Below, piece by piece: positions 43,358 through 55,093 of a stretch of 64,000 nt of DNA. A program made the position numbers and the translations under genes. Numbering within the stretch: the first letter of the stretch is position 1; each line of letters begins with the position of its first letter. Source of the stretch: Serpula lacrymans var. lacrymans S7.9 (Eukaryota; Basidiomycota; Agaricomycetes; Boletales; Serpulaceae); NCBI RefSeq assembly GCF_000218685.1, contig NW_006763290.1, positions 1,758,315 through 1,822,314 on the forward strand, read 5' to 3'. The notes beneath the pieces are model-generated. The model was not told the DNA's origin. It did no database searches and worked only from the letters and a program-made list of their open reading frames with translations.

Positions 43358-45283
43358 AAAAGGAGATCTGTTTAGATGTTGGTGTGGAAGACCTTGCCCG
43401 AGGCTCAGTACACTCAACAAGTGCACTGCTTGATTCAGGCGCTACCAGTATTTACATAGATCAGGTCTGGGGAGAGCAAGTTGTTCTCCCCCTTGTAGAA
43501 TTAGATATGCCTATTATCATCTATAATATTGATGGTACACTTAATACGGGTGGCTGCATAACACACAAATACTCTTTTGTGGTCAAGTACAAAGGACACA
43601 GAGAACAAGTCACCACCGAGGCTACCCAACTAGGGAAGATTGATTTTATCTTAGGCTGAACCTGGATATTTAAACACAATCCTGAGATAGACTGGAAGAC
43701 AGGGGTGGTTACATTGTCATGTTGCCCTCAGGAGTGTAATAACTTGGGTAAACTGAGTCACATCCGTCAAACCAAGACAGAGGAAAGAATAAACACTGGT
43801 CATGTTTATGTCAAACTCAGATCTCTAGATAAGGTTAACAACAACAATGATGAGGTTAAGCCCAAGGAGGAGATTAAGAGGCTGGTACCTCCAGAGTACC
43901 ATGACTTCTGGAAAGTCTTTTCTAAACATAAACCTGAACGCTTTCCGGAGGCTAAGCCTCAGAACCATACTATAGATCTGAAGGACACTTTTAAACCACA
44001 AAAAGGGCACATGATTCCCCTCTCTGCTATAGAAAAAAATGAGGTTTCTAGTTCCATAGATAATTAGCTTAGGAAAGGTTACATCAGACCTTCCAAAAGC
44101 CCCGACATCCCCAGTGTTCTTCATCCCTAAAAAGCATGGTAAAAAGTGTATAATTATGGACTATTATTACCTAATCAGTCAGCTAGTAGACAAGTTGCCT
44201 GGTGCCAAGGTCTTAACAAAGAAGGATCTCAGATGGGAGTATAATAATGTACGCATCAAAGTAAAAGATGCTTGAAAAGCCGTGTTCATGTGCCACGGAG
44301 GATCCTTCAAGCCCCTTGTTGTGTTCTTTGGGTTGACCAATTCACTGGCAACCTTCCAGAGCATGATGAATGAAATCTTTGCGGATATGGAAAACTGTGT
44401 TATCGTTTACATTGACAATATGTTAGCATTTACAAAGTCAGACAATGAGGCTGAGCATGACAGGATCATGTAAGAAGTCCTTTGACGCTTATAGGAACAG
44501 GACCTATCTGTCAAACCCAAAAAATATAATTTTAAAATGAAGGAAGTAGACTTCCTTGGTATGATAATTGGCCAGAATAGAATCAGGATGGATCCTGAGA
44601 AAGTCCAAGCTATTTTAGACTGGCCAAAACCTACTCATGTCAAAGGAGTTGGTGCCTTCCTTGGCTTAGGCAATTTTTACTGAAAGGATTTGTCAAAAAC
44701 TTTGCAAAAATAACAAGACTATTGAAAGATCTCACAAAAAAGGACATCGTTTGGCATTGGGGTGCCAAAGAACAAGAAGCTTTTGATAAGCTTAAGCAGG
44801 TGTTTACAACAGTGCCCATATTAGCATTTCCAGAATTAGACAAAGAGTTCCGGCTAGAAACCAACTCTTCTGATTTTGCTACTGGGGCTGTTTTGTCAAT
44901 TAAATGCCCTGATGATCTTTGGAGGCCTTGTGCCTATTTATCACATAGTTTGTTGCTTATAGAGCCCAACTGTCAAATTTATGACAAAGAGATGATAGCC
45001 ATTATTCAAACATTAGAGCACTGGTGGCATTATTTAGAAGGTGCTAGGCACTAATCTGAAATCTGGACCAATCATAAAAATCTGGAGTATTTTATGACAG
45101 CCTGGGACTTCAACTGGAGACAGGCCCACTATGTAGTATACTTGTCTAGGTCTAGGTTTAATTATAAATTAATTCATAAGTCTGGTACTTCTATGGGAAA
45201 AACAGATGCTTTGTCTAGAAGAGAGGATCATGCCAATGACATCGAAGATGACAACAAAGGTGTCATCCTAATACATCAGGAAA
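43358..45283 (+). pseudogene. Gypsy B: internal fragment of the same chromovirus family
   Basis: It is collinear with gypsy A/C pol from just before the protease (ALLDSGATSIYIDQVW) through RT to the segment after RNase H (LSRREDHAN, DNNKGV). There are no LTRs, gag, integrase or chromodomain. Many stops (near 43659, 44067, 44275, 44474, 44492, 44684, 45054) and a deletion of about 40 bp near 44170 removing [12 protein letters not shown] are visible. Most changes from gypsy C are C-to-T or G-to-A. It is the most decayed copy. Both ends are abrupt truncations. Confidence 0.88.
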
Positions 45284-45792
45284 ATATGCTTTTACTATAG
45301 TTGGCTATGTTTGGTACTTTTAACAAATATAGCAACTGTGGCAAAAATAAATGTATAGATCACTATAGAAGTGGTGGCCATAATAATTATAACACTATAT
45401 TTGCAATTAGTAACGTCCAGAATGATTCAAAACAAAATTGAATGAATAATAACATAAAGTGATTCTAAAGTAAATAAGAAGCAGTAGTCACTGTTATTAT
45501 AGCACTATATTTACATTTAATGCCAATCAAAATATCCACCCATCTATCATCCATCAATCCATCCATCCATCCACCCATCTATCTATTTATCCAGTTCATC
45601 CAACCTATATATGCCCCACTGGAAGGCAAGTCTCTTTGACCGCTCTATAAGTAATTCAAACTCCGCTTCAATATGTGCAATATGTTCTTCCATATTGGAA
45701 CGGTCTGAAAGTGGCCTGTCCTGCATGTTGCACTGATATTTTCCAAATATATGAACATAGCATCCATGTACCCATAATATATACAACTCTAA
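45284..45792. other. AT-rich spacer with a (CCAT)n-type microsatellite
   Basis: AT-rich sequence, then a tetranucleotide tract ATCC/CATC at about 45534-45592 (CCATCAATCCATCCATCCAT). No gene is seen. The spacer joins the truncated end of gypsy B to the truncated start of copia II. Confidence 0.55.
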
Positions 45793-46014
45793 ATGAGGAC
45801 CAGTCTCGGAGAGCAGCACAACAACTCCATGGAGAAACCTAACGCTCCTAAGGTTCCCAGAGAAACATCCAACACAGAGGAGACATTCTTTGCTGGAATA
45901 GCAAGCACTGGTCCATCTAATACAGACTTTCCAAGGACACTAAAGGAAGCCTTATCATGCTCAGATGGAGAATTATGGAAGTCTGCCTTGGAGGAGGAAC
46001 TCCTAAGCCTCCAT
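45793..46014 (+). pseudogene. Copia II, left fragment (start of RT region)
   Basis: A frame ends TFFAGIASTGPSNTDFPRTL and KEALSCSDGELWKSALEEEL, then LSLH. This is the typical copia sequence just before the RT fingers (PRTLKEAL.. W..A...E...L). It is broken at 46015 by the 5' LTR of gypsy C and continues at 52235. The last five bases TCCAT are the left copy of the target duplication. Everything upstream of the RT (gag, protease, integrase) is missing. Confidence 0.8.
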
Positions 46015-46400
46015 TGTTACGATAACACAATTTCCGGACATCTCCTTTCCTTTTTATTCTCCGCTTTAACTTTATACTTTAAGTACCACGCGGCATTTCC
46101 CTTTCTCGCACCGCGTTGCCTTTCTTTTACTTTTAGACTTAACTCTCTCACGCAGTGGAGCTGGCCATACGGGCTAGACCCTATGACATCATCAGCCACT
46201 GCCTTCATCAACTGTATAGTACACATGTACAAACAACCTGTAGTAGTATATATACCCCAATAGATCCAGGAGACTCCTCAGCGAGTCCTCCTGTTGTATA
46301 CCAACTAACTCACTGCAGCCCAAGGGGTACCCACTCCCCATTCACTACCTTTATAGTGTGTTCCTGTGTGCGCCAGAGTAACTAACTCTTGGTTGTTACA
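46015..46400 (+). repeat. 5' LTR of gypsy C
   Basis: TGTTACGATAACACAATTTC to CTTGGTTGTTACA, 386 bp. It has a TATATATACCCCAATAG promoter region and the GGAGACTCCTCAGCGAGTCC block. It is followed by TTAGGACTCGCTC, the start of the leader, where the primer site should lie; I could not assign a primer tRNA. Confidence 0.93.
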
Positions 46401-46722
46401 TTAGGACTCGCTCTTTCTACTCTCTCGCACGTTTGTGCAAAAAGTCCCACTGGGCACCCGGACTCCAGGGTGAAGGAGATTGGTTAGCGGTTAGGAATAT
46501 CCCGTATAGCAAATAGGTGCGCTCCTAGCGACGGCCTTGTAGTGCTTTGGGAGAAGAACCCAAAACCTGTGATACGCGGCCCCCAGCGTTAAGGGGAGTA
46601 CTTAGCTCAGCAGCTGGTGTGGAACCACTGTTGATTAGAATAAAAATACATAACTTCTTTTTCGAATACCTCTGACCAGGCCGGGCACTTGCCTCCGCCA
46701 GTCTGGAGAAGGGTTGACAGCT

Positions 46723-46862
46723 TAACAAGCGGACCACCCCCTGACAACCGTTCGGACCAGGGTTTATTACATTTACATTTTATATACATTTTCAAATACT
46801 ATAGTGTGGGTAGTCGGAGATTGAGGTCCGATACTCAGCTGGGAAGAGGTTGATCCGCAGAT
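46723..46862 (+). repeat. Leader segment in opposite orientation to gypsy A
   Basis: This is the reverse complement of 32014-32152 and lies between the same flanks, GGGTTGACAGCT and AGCAAGTGGGGACCCCC. Here the strand reads TAACAAGCGGACCACCCCCT ... GGTTGATCCGCAGAT. Confidence 0.85.
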
Positions 46863-46919
46863 AGCAAGTGGGGACCCCCAGTTACCTATTTTTACGTTAC
46901 CCAAAGAGAACAAGTCGAC

Positions 46920-47970
46920 ATGTCGTCGCAACCCCAAGATATGAATGCGCTACTGCATGCAATGCGTGTGCAGATAGCTGAATTAACCTCGCAGCTCGCC
47001 GAGATACAGGCCAACCCCCCTGTAGCAACCCCCTCGGTAGAGAAAAAGTTTAATAAGAAAGTCGAAGTCGTCGCTGACCCTGGCGCCTTCGAAGGAGACA
47101 GCGCGATTTGCCGAATGGTGGATCAAGCTCCAGATTTGGGTCAAGGCGAACTGGGACGCTTTCGCCGACGATTTTGAGGTAGCCACTGCGGTGCTATCTC
47201 GCCTAAAAGGACCTGTGGCGGGTCGATACGCCCAAGTAAGACTCCAGGAAAGCTACACCGCGGGTGTGTGGCCCACCTGGGACGATCTCAAAACAGAGAT
47301 AGAAAATTATTTCAAACTGCAAGCTGAGCGTGACTGGGCGCGTCAGCAAATCCGTTCCTTCAAACAAGGAAACATGAGGACGGATGATTTCGTAACCCAG
47401 TTCCTGGCCCTCTCAATCCAAGGGGGTCTTGGCAATGAACACGCAGTGGAACTGCTAGAACGCAATGTGAACCCTCGCATTGCAGAACAGATCTATCTGC
47501 AGGATACACGAAGTGACAACTTGGCCCTGGCGGCTGAGGAAGTACGACGAGTTGGTAGAGCCATAGAGCTCTACACCATGCACCAAGGTGGCGGGTCCAC
47601 CAAACAAAACAACACACCCCAGAGGCGCCCTGGGTCATCAAACCAACATCATAATCACTCTCACGGGTTCAAGCCGTTCGGGCTGCAGCCAGGACAGGGT
47701 GCTCCTATGGATATCGGCGCGGTCCAAGGCGGACAAATGCGCAGATTCAAGGGCAACTGTTACAACTGCGGCCAAGAGGGACACATGTCCCGAGACTGTA
47801 GAAACGGGGCGCAGGCTGCCCAACAAAAAAATAAAGGGCGCCAGGTGCGCCAACTAGAAAACGAAAAACCGGACGATCGGCTCAACTCTTTGGCCGGTCG
47901 TAATCCGGGCCTTCTTCTATGACCAACAGGTCAACGAAATGAAGGCTCAGGGAAAAGAATTCGGGGCTTA
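46920..47970 (+). pseudogene. Gypsy C gag with two frameshifts
   Basis: Start MSSQPQDMNALLHAMRVQIA. Compared with gypsy A, a 2-bp loss in an AGAG repeat (GACAGCGCG versus GACAGAGCGCG) near 47100 shifts the frame, and a deletion of about 11 bp near 47892 shifts it again before the C-terminal FFYDQQ region. Between them 47191-47922 is open and carries ERDWARQQIRSFKQGNMRTD and an intact zinc knuckle CYNCGQEGHMSRDC. Gag coats the RNA; this copy could only make a partial protein. The stop at 47968-47970 matches that of gypsy A. Confidence 0.88.
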
Positions 47971-47976
47971 GGTCAC

Positions 47977-50900
47977 TTGGGTACCTTAGCTCCTGGCAAA
48001 AATGAAGTAAACCACAACAAAGTGGCCCCTGCTCCGGGGTGTTGCACGAGCAATAACGGAATGACGGGGATGGCTCCCCAATTTGTAAATAAATTTTTAA
48101 ATTTGTTATCAGAAGTATGTACTTGTATAAAGAAATGTAACTGTAATATTTATGATACTACCGCTGCACCAGTGTCTCCCTTGGAGCGTGGCCCCGGCGA
48201 GACAAACACTAGGGTGCTTGATTCTGGTAAAACAAAAATAGAAAAACATGTGTCATTCAAGATTCCTTCTTCTTCTTCGGAGCCACCCTTTCCCGAAATC
48301 CCAAGGCGTGTGTTGATGCGCACGTATTTATTCCAAAAGGAGATCCGTTTAGACGTTGGCGTGGAAAACCTTGCCAGGGGCAAAGTACACTCAACGAGCG
48401 CACTGCTTGATTCAGGCGCTAACGGGATCTTCATAGATCAGGTCTGGGCGGAGCAAATTGGACTCCCCCTTGTAAAATTAGAAACATCTATTCCCGTCTA
48501 TAACGTTGACGGTACGCTTAACGCAGGTGGCTGTATTACACACAAATGTTCTTTTGTGGTCGAATACCAAGGACACAGAGAACGAGTCACTGCCGAGGCT
48601 ACCCAACTAGGGAAGATTAATTTAATCTTAGGCTGGACCTGGCTATTTAAACACAATCCTGAGATCAACTGGCAGACAGGGGTTGTCACATTGTCACGTT
48701 GCCCCCAGGAATGTATAAACTTGGGTAAACCAAATCATGTCCGTCACAATGAGCGTCTCGAAAAGTTAAACGCTAGTCACGTTTACGAGCTCAGATCTTT
48801 AGAAAAGATCGACGACGATGATGATGAGGTAAAACCTGAGGAAGAGATTAAGAGGCTGGTACCTCCCGAGTACCACGACTTCTGGAAAGTCTTTTCGAAA
48901 CACAAATCAGAGCGCTTCCCAGAGGCTAAGCCTTGGGACCATGCTATAGATTTGAAAGACACCTTCAAACCAAGGAAGGGACACATGATACCGCTCTCTG
49001 CTCCCGAAAGAGATGAGGTATCTAGTTTCATAGACGAACAACTTAGGAAGGGTTACATCAGACCTTCCAAAAGTCCTATGACGTCCCCGGTGTTCTTCAT
49101 TCCTCAAAAGGATGGTAAAAAGCGAATGATTATGGACTATCGTTACGTGAATGAGCACACGGTTAAAAATGCGTATCCTCTGCCTTTGATTAGTCAGCTA
49201 GTGGACAAATTGGCTGGCGCCAAAATCCTGACAAAGATGGATCTCAGATGGGGGTACAACAATGTACGAATCAAAAAGGAAGATGCTTGGAAGGCCGCAT
49301 TCACGTGCCACTGAGGATCTTTCGAACCCCTTGTTATGTTCTTTGGGTTGACCAATTCACCGGCAACCTTCCAGAGCATGATGAACGAGATCTTTGCGGA
49401 TATGGAAAACTGTGTCGTCATTTACATTGACGATTTATTAATATTTACAAAGTCGGACGATGAGGCTGAGCATGACAGGATCGTGCAAGAAGTCCTTCGA
49501 CGCTTACAGGAACGGGACCTATTCGTTAAACCCGAAAAATGTAATTTTAAAGTGAAGGAAGTAGACTTCCTCGGTATGATCATAGGCCAGAACGGAATCA
49601 GGATGAACCCTGAGAAAGTTCAAGCTATTTTGGAATGGCCAGAACCTACTCACGTCAAAGGAGTTAGGGCCTTCCTAGGCTTAGGTAATTTCTACCGAAG
49701 GTTTATTGAAGACTTCGCAAAAATCACGAGACCGTTGAATGATCTCACCAAAAAGGACCTTGTTTGGCATTGGGGCGCCAAAGAACAGGAAGCTTTTGAT
49801 AAGCTTAAACAGGCATTCACAACAGCGCCCATATTGGCATTTCCAGAGTTAGACAAAGAGTTCCGGTTAGAAACCGACTCTTCTGACTTCGCCACTGGGG
49901 CTGTTTTATCGATCAAATGCCCTGATGATCTTTGGAGGCCTTGTGCCTATTTGTCGCATAGTTTGTCGCCTACAGAGCGTAACTATCAAATATAAGACAA
50001 GGAGATGCTGGCCATCATTAGAGCCTTAGAGCACTGGCGGCACTACTTAGAAGGTGCTAGGCACCAATTTGAAATTTGGACTGATCATAAGAATCTGGAG
50101 TATTTTATGACGGCCCGAGACTTGAACCGTAGACAGGCCCGCTATGCGGTGTACTTGTCAAGGTTTAATTATAAATTAATACATAAGCCTGGAAGCTCTA
50201 TGGGGAAAGCAGACGCTTTATCCAGAAGAGAGGATCATGCCAACGGTATCAAAGATGACAACAAAGGTGTTACCCTGATAGATCAATCAAGGGTTGCCAA
50301 TGTTAGAATCAGGCAAGATTCCGCTCTCCTGGAAGTCTTCAGGAAAGACATCTCCCCAGAAGAAAAGGCGCGCCTTGACAGCAATGAAAACTATTTATGG
50401 AAAGACGAGCTCTTTCATTTCAAAAACAAAATCTATGTGCCTGAGTCCGCAAGGATCAAGGCAATAGATAGACATCATGACACTCCAGTGGCTGGGCACC
50501 CTGGATGGCAACAAACGATGGAGTTGATCTCCAGAAACTACATGTGGCCGGGCATGGTCAAAGACGTACAGGAATACGTAAAATCCTGTCTGAGATGCGC
50601 CATGGCCAAGAATTCCCATCAACCGCCGGCGGGTAAACTCATGCCGAACCCGATACCAGCTGGCCCCTGGCAGGATATATCGGTGGACTTCACGACGGAT
50701 CTGCCCGAGTCAAACGGGTACAATTCAGTAATGGTGGTAGTAGACCGCTTCTCCAAAGAAGTGGTATTCATACCCACCAACAAAACCATCACCGCCGCCG
50801 GTACGGCAGACCTATTTAAGGATTTCGTATGGTCCATCCATGGGTTACCAGAAACGGTAATCTCCGATAGAGGACCACAATTCGCTAGCGAGTTTACGAA

Positions 50901-51834
50901 AGAATTGTGCCGGATGCTGGGCATCAAACCTAAATTATCCACGGCGTTCCATCCGCAAACCGATGGACAAACGGAGAGACTCAACCAGGAGTTGAAACAG
51001 TATCTCCGGATATTTATTAACGACAGACAGACAGATTGGGCCAAGTGGCTAAAAATAGCCCAGTTCTCTTATAATATTAAACAGTCGTCGGCTACAGGAA
51101 AGGCACCATTCGAGGTTACTAGATCGTACCTCCCCAGAATGGGTGTAGAACCTGGCAAAAGCAAAAACGAGGCTGCTGGAAACATGGCAAAAGACATGAA
51201 GTCTGTCTTGGACGAAACGCGCAAAGCGCTATTTAAAACTGCGGAGCAGATGAAAGACAGGGCAGAGCGTAGACACTCTAAGGCCCCTGATTACAAGGTC
51301 GGCGACCTGGTCTGGTTAGACACCGACCACTTAAAATTAAAAGACCGGCAGTCTAGAAAACTGACCGAAAAGTGGATTGGCCCTTACCGGATTAAGGAAG
51401 TCAAACCTAATGCGGTGGAGCTGGAACTCCCAAAACGAATGAGGGTGGTACCCACGGTTAACATTAGCCGTGTGAAACCCTACAAAGGACCGCTGCCGGG
51501 ACAGCGCGTAGACCGGCCCGGTCCGGTGGTAGTCACCCAAGAAGGTGAAGAAGAGTTCAAAGTCGAACAAGTGGTAGATGCACGCTTGAAGCGGGGAAAA
51601 TTAGAGTTCCTGGTCCTATGGAAGGGCTATGGAGACGAGGACAGAACGTGGGAACCAGAATCCCATCTGGAAAACTCCCGCGGTGCTGTTCGCAAATTTT
51701 ATTCTAGGAATCCCTCAGCTCCCAGGAAGCTTAGAGGCATTGATTCAAACCTTTTTAATTCCCTCTTTCAACCTATGCCCGAAAATTTTACCACTACCTC
51801 CGGAATTTGGTCTCACCTGGAAGTCGAGCCTTAG
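47977..51834 (+). pseudogene. Gypsy C pol polyprotein with two stop codons
   Basis: Frame opens MGTLAPGKNEVNHNK. Domains: aspartic protease (LLDSGANGIF, about residue 145), RT ([22 protein letters not shown] near residue 485), RNase H (ETDSSDFATGAVLS, EIWTDHKNLEYFM), integrase zinc motif (DRHHDTPVAGHPGW ... CLRCAMAK), catalytic ISVDF, ISDRGPQFASEF and TERLNQELKQ, and a C-terminal chromodomain (EEEFKVEQVVDARLKRGKLE, then FLVLWKGYGDEDRTWEPE) that likely guides integration to modified chromatin. It is broken only by TGA at 49312-49314 (CGA in the family) and TAA at 49993-49995 (TAC in gypsy A). The open part 50005-51834 alone covers RNase H to chromodomain. Confidence 0.93.
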
Positions 51835-51845
51835 AAGGGGGGTAG

Positions 51846-52234
51846 TGTTACGATAACACAATTTCCAGACATCTCCTTTCCTTTTTATTCTCCGCTTTAA
51901 CTTTATACTTTAAGTACCACGCGGCATTTCCCTTTCTCGCGCCGCGTTGCCTTTCTTTTACTTTTAGACTTAACTCTCTCACGCAGTGGAGCTGGCCATA
52001 CGGGCTAGACCCTATGACATCATCAGCCACTGCCTTCATCAACTGTATAGTACACATGTACAAACAACCTGTAGTAGTATATATACCCCAATAGATCCAG
52101 GAGACTCCTCAGCGAGTCCTCCTGTTGTATACCAACTAACTCACTGCAGCCCAAGGGGTACCCACTCCCCATCTTCCACTACCTTTATAGTGTGTTCCTG
52201 TGTGCGCCAGAGTAACTAACTCTTGGTTGTTACA
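51846..52234 (+). repeat. 3' LTR of gypsy C
   Basis: 389 bp, TGTTACGATAACACAATTTC to TTGGTTGTTACA. Very close to the 5' LTR; the visible differences are a 3-nt indel near 52171 and a few single bases. Followed by TCCAT. Confidence 0.95.
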
Positions 52235-53622
52235 TCCATACCAATGCAGTATATAACACTGTCCCCCACTTCTAAAAAAAGTAAAACCTATCACATCAAA
52301 ACCTGTGTTCTGGATCAAGTTCAATCAAAACAGAAACATTGAGAGATACAACTCCAGATTGTTGCACAAGGTTTTACTCAAAGGGAGGGGATTGATTACC
52401 AGGAGGTTGTTGCTCCGGTTGCAAACTTAGAGTCAACCAGATTATTCTAGCCCTGGCAGCAAAATATGACCTAGAACTCAATGAAGAACTTGAGGAAGAA
52501 CTATACATGTTTTCTCCAGGGGGTGCTCCTATCCAACCTGGATACTGCTGGAGGTTGAATAGATCCATCTATAGATTAAAATAAGCTTGTTATACATGGA
52601 ACAAAGCCTTTGGTTGCAAGCTCCAGGAGCTCAGTTTCACAAGACTAAATGCAGAAATATGTTTCTATGTATTCCGGAACAACAAACAAATATGCTTTGT
52701 TGTTGTCTATGTAGATGATCTCATTGTAGGAGCTTCATCTTGAAAACTCATGGATATCCCAAAAGCCAAACTTGAATCCATATTCAAAATGTGGGACCTT
52801 GGAGAAGCAAAGTACATCATCAGAATAGAAATCCCATGTGATTATTCAAACAAAACAACTTCCCTCTTGCAATGTCAATACATTGACAGTCTTGGAGTAT
52901 GCTGGAATAAAGAACTGCAAGCCAGTATGGACATCAATGGCCCATGGATTGCAAATGCTCCAGGGGAAGATATTGCTCAATACAAGATGCATACTGAAGG
53001 GTGTCAAGTGTCATATCTCTCAATTATAGATTTCCACATTACCTATGTTGTTGGAATGCTAAGTAGACACAGCTCAGCTCTGAGGAGCCACCACTGGGAA
53101 GCTGCCAAATATGTTCTCCAATATCTGAAAGTAAACAGGGACATGGAACTACATTATGATGGCATAGATGTCTCCATGGACATGGATTTATATGGATATT
53201 CAGATGTGGATTGGTCTGGAACCCCAGATATGTCCCGATCAGCATCAGGTTTTGTTTTTATCACCATCCAAGGAGCAATCTCCTGGACAAGCAAAAGACA
53301 AAGCATGGTAGCTTTATCCTCCATGGAGTCAGAGTACATTAGACTGAGCAATGCTGGACAACACCTTGCATGGCTTCAGACATTTTTTGAAGAGATTTGA
53401 CATGCTCAAAATGGACATACAATGTTGCACTGTGACAATCAAGCAGCTATCATTCTTACACAAGATCCACAGTTCCATGCTCACACAAAACATGTTCAAC
53501 AAAAATATCATTTCGTCAGAGATGACTTAGTATCAAAGGGAGAGGCAGTAATCAAGTATGTGCCTACAGGAGATATGGTTGCCAACATCCTCACTAAACC
53601 CCTCACTCATGAAAAGCTTTGA
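52235..53622 (+). pseudogene. Copia II, right fragment (RT and RNase H)
   Basis: It resumes right after the TSD of gypsy C. RT pieces: LALAAKYDLELNEELEEELY, CFVVVYVDDLIVGASS with an intact YVDD, then MDIPKAKLESIFKMWDLGEA and KYIIRIEI. RNase H: YGYSDVDWSGTPDMSRSASG, AISWTSKRQSMVALSSMESE, and LHCDNQAAIILTQDPQFHAH, ending VPTGDMVANILTKPLTHEKL at 53620. Stops near 52277, 52581, 52741 and 53398 and several frame changes break it. It is a different family from copia I and III. Confidence 0.88.
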
Positions 53623-53664
53623 ATTCCCCAAAGCCATGGAACTACAGTTGCACTCAAGTGGGAG

Positions 53665-53960
53665 TGACAAAGCCAGATAAACCTGGTCTCAGCTAAAGCT
53701 GCTAAACAGCCATTGTTCTCCTAAGACTCATTGTACCTTAGTGAGTAGTACCTCCAACTATAAGTAGTAGGGGGCTTAGTATAGGAATACCTCAGTTGTT
53801 TCTATAGCCTCTCAGGCAGCAGCTGAGTTCCACTTAGTTTTATTACTTTCATGTGGAAAGTTCCTCTTTCAGCCATACAAATTTCAATCTTTCGTGTCAC
53901 ATATTATTTCTTCTCCCCAATAAACTCCTGCATTCAGTGATCACATTCTGAGAAGTGACA
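53665..53960 (+). repeat. Putative 3' LTR of copia II
   Basis: After the pol end comes CTCAAGTGGGAG, a polypurine-like tract, then TGACAAAGCCAGATAAACC, which starts the putative LTR. It contains CCAATAAACTCCTGC near 53920 (polyadenylation signal) and may end in AAGTGACA at 53960, giving about 296 bp. There is no second copy in the window, so the borders are uncertain. GOS1 terminates 183 bp to the right. Confidence 0.6.
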
Positions 53961-54142
53961 GCCAAAGACTACTTGCTACGCGTCTCGCTTCTCGGATTAA
54001 CTTAGAATACCAACAAGGAAGACTAGGTTGAAACGTTGATTTAAAATATCATTTTTTCCAACGCATTCGACGAACATTTCAGAGCCAATTCTCCTCCCTG
54101 TGAAGTATATTATTCGATGCGGAGCCTCTCGGGTTTTGTGTC

Positions 54143-55093
54143 TCAGTTGTGGGCAATATATCTCAAGAGTATTAGCAAACACGCTGCGATCACGACACCA
54201 AGAATGATTGCATCTCTTCTCCGACGGAATTTGATCACGGACAAAAGATTGTTTACGCCAGGCATAGAATCTGGGTGAACGTGGATTGGGTATCATATTT
54301 GATATCAGAGGATAATGAGTAGAGTAACAGCTTACTTAAAACATTATTTATACGCCCCTTGATGCCAACCAAAGATACGCTCTGCTGCGAAAACTCGGCC
54401 CTGGTCTCAAAGACTTGCCTAGGAATGATGGTAAAAACAGAAACCGACATTCAGCTGAAATGAGCTCACTCGAGGATAGTATCTGTCATTTGATGAGAAC
54501 TGTCAAGTCTACCACGCTCGGCGAGTAATGAATCTGCAGCCGACGACTTATAAGCTCTGAATAACCAAACCAGTGATAAGTGAAGTTCAGTGGGATTGAG
54601 GGTCATTTACTTACTCAATATCGTGCCTTACACCGCTGAGTAAATTAGCTTGGTCGAGTGCATATTTGACATTTGTCTAATCAAGGATAAGCCCCGATTT
54701 CTAGAGTTAAAAGATACTGCGCGCCTTCGTTCGGTGCAGTTCGCGTGAATAGTCCCGGTAAACATCTCTATGTCTCTGAATTGCTCTTGACATGGACTGA
54801 GAAGGCGGCATATTAGGATCGCTGGTGACCGCTGCGAGCTGCTCGTTGGTCACTCGCAACTGAAAAGTATGATAAGAATTCGTATAAGCAACTAATAACA
54901 TTGTACCTACCTTTTCCAGAAAATCGTCAACCTCGACTTCAAGGTCTTTCCATTGTTCTCCAGACCCTTCAGCTTCAAGGTCATACGCATTTCTTCCGAT
55001 TGCTAAAGCCAGCCGCGAGTAAGATGTCAATTTTACATCGAATAACGATTCCAATATCCTGCATTGTCTATGTAAAGAGTCAAATGTTGTCAT
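54143..55093 (-). CDS. GOS1: Golgi v-SNARE Gos1 (GOSR1/GS28)
   Basis: Gos1 is a Qb-SNARE for vesicle fusion within the Golgi. Six minus-strand exons keep one frame: 55093-54911, 54859-54725, 54676-54615, 54556-54470, 54418-54336, 54270-54143. They give 225 residues (yeast Gos1 is 223). It opens MTTFDSLHRQCRILESLFDV, has AIQRHRDVYRDYSRELHRTK, ALDQANLLSGVRHDIEAYKS, a SNARE helix (ETRAEFSQQSVSLVGIKGRI), then RRRRDAIILGVVIAACLLIL as a C-terminal membrane anchor ending RYIAHN. Intron 1 (51 nt) is in frame and easily missed. The second intron must begin GC (AAG|GCGCGC) to keep phase; the nearby GTATCT donor would shift the frame by one. No lesion otherwise. Probably functional. Confidence 0.9.

Larger units (their letters stand above)
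46015..52234 (+). mobile_element. Gypsy C: youngest, nearly intact Ty3/gypsy chromovirus, TSD TCCAT
   Basis: 5' LTR 46015-46400, leader, gag, pol, polypurine tract (GAAGGGGGGTAG, 51834-51845) and 3' LTR 51846-52234; total 6,220 bp. TCCAT occurs directly before and after (46010-46014, 52235-52239). The LTRs differ by only a few bases (for example CCATTCACTAC versus CCATCTTCCACTAC), which indicates a young insertion. Its target is the copia II element. Lesions are few: two small deletions in gag and two stop codons in pol. Confidence 0.95.

Noticed and set aside
45534..45592. CCATC/ATCC tract as telomere-type repeat
   Set aside because: Fungal telomere repeats are usually TTAGGG-like; this is an ordinary tetranucleotide microsatellite.
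50619..51044. Minus-strand frame of 141 codons within gypsy C
   Set aside because: Shadow of the integrase coding sequence on the other strand.
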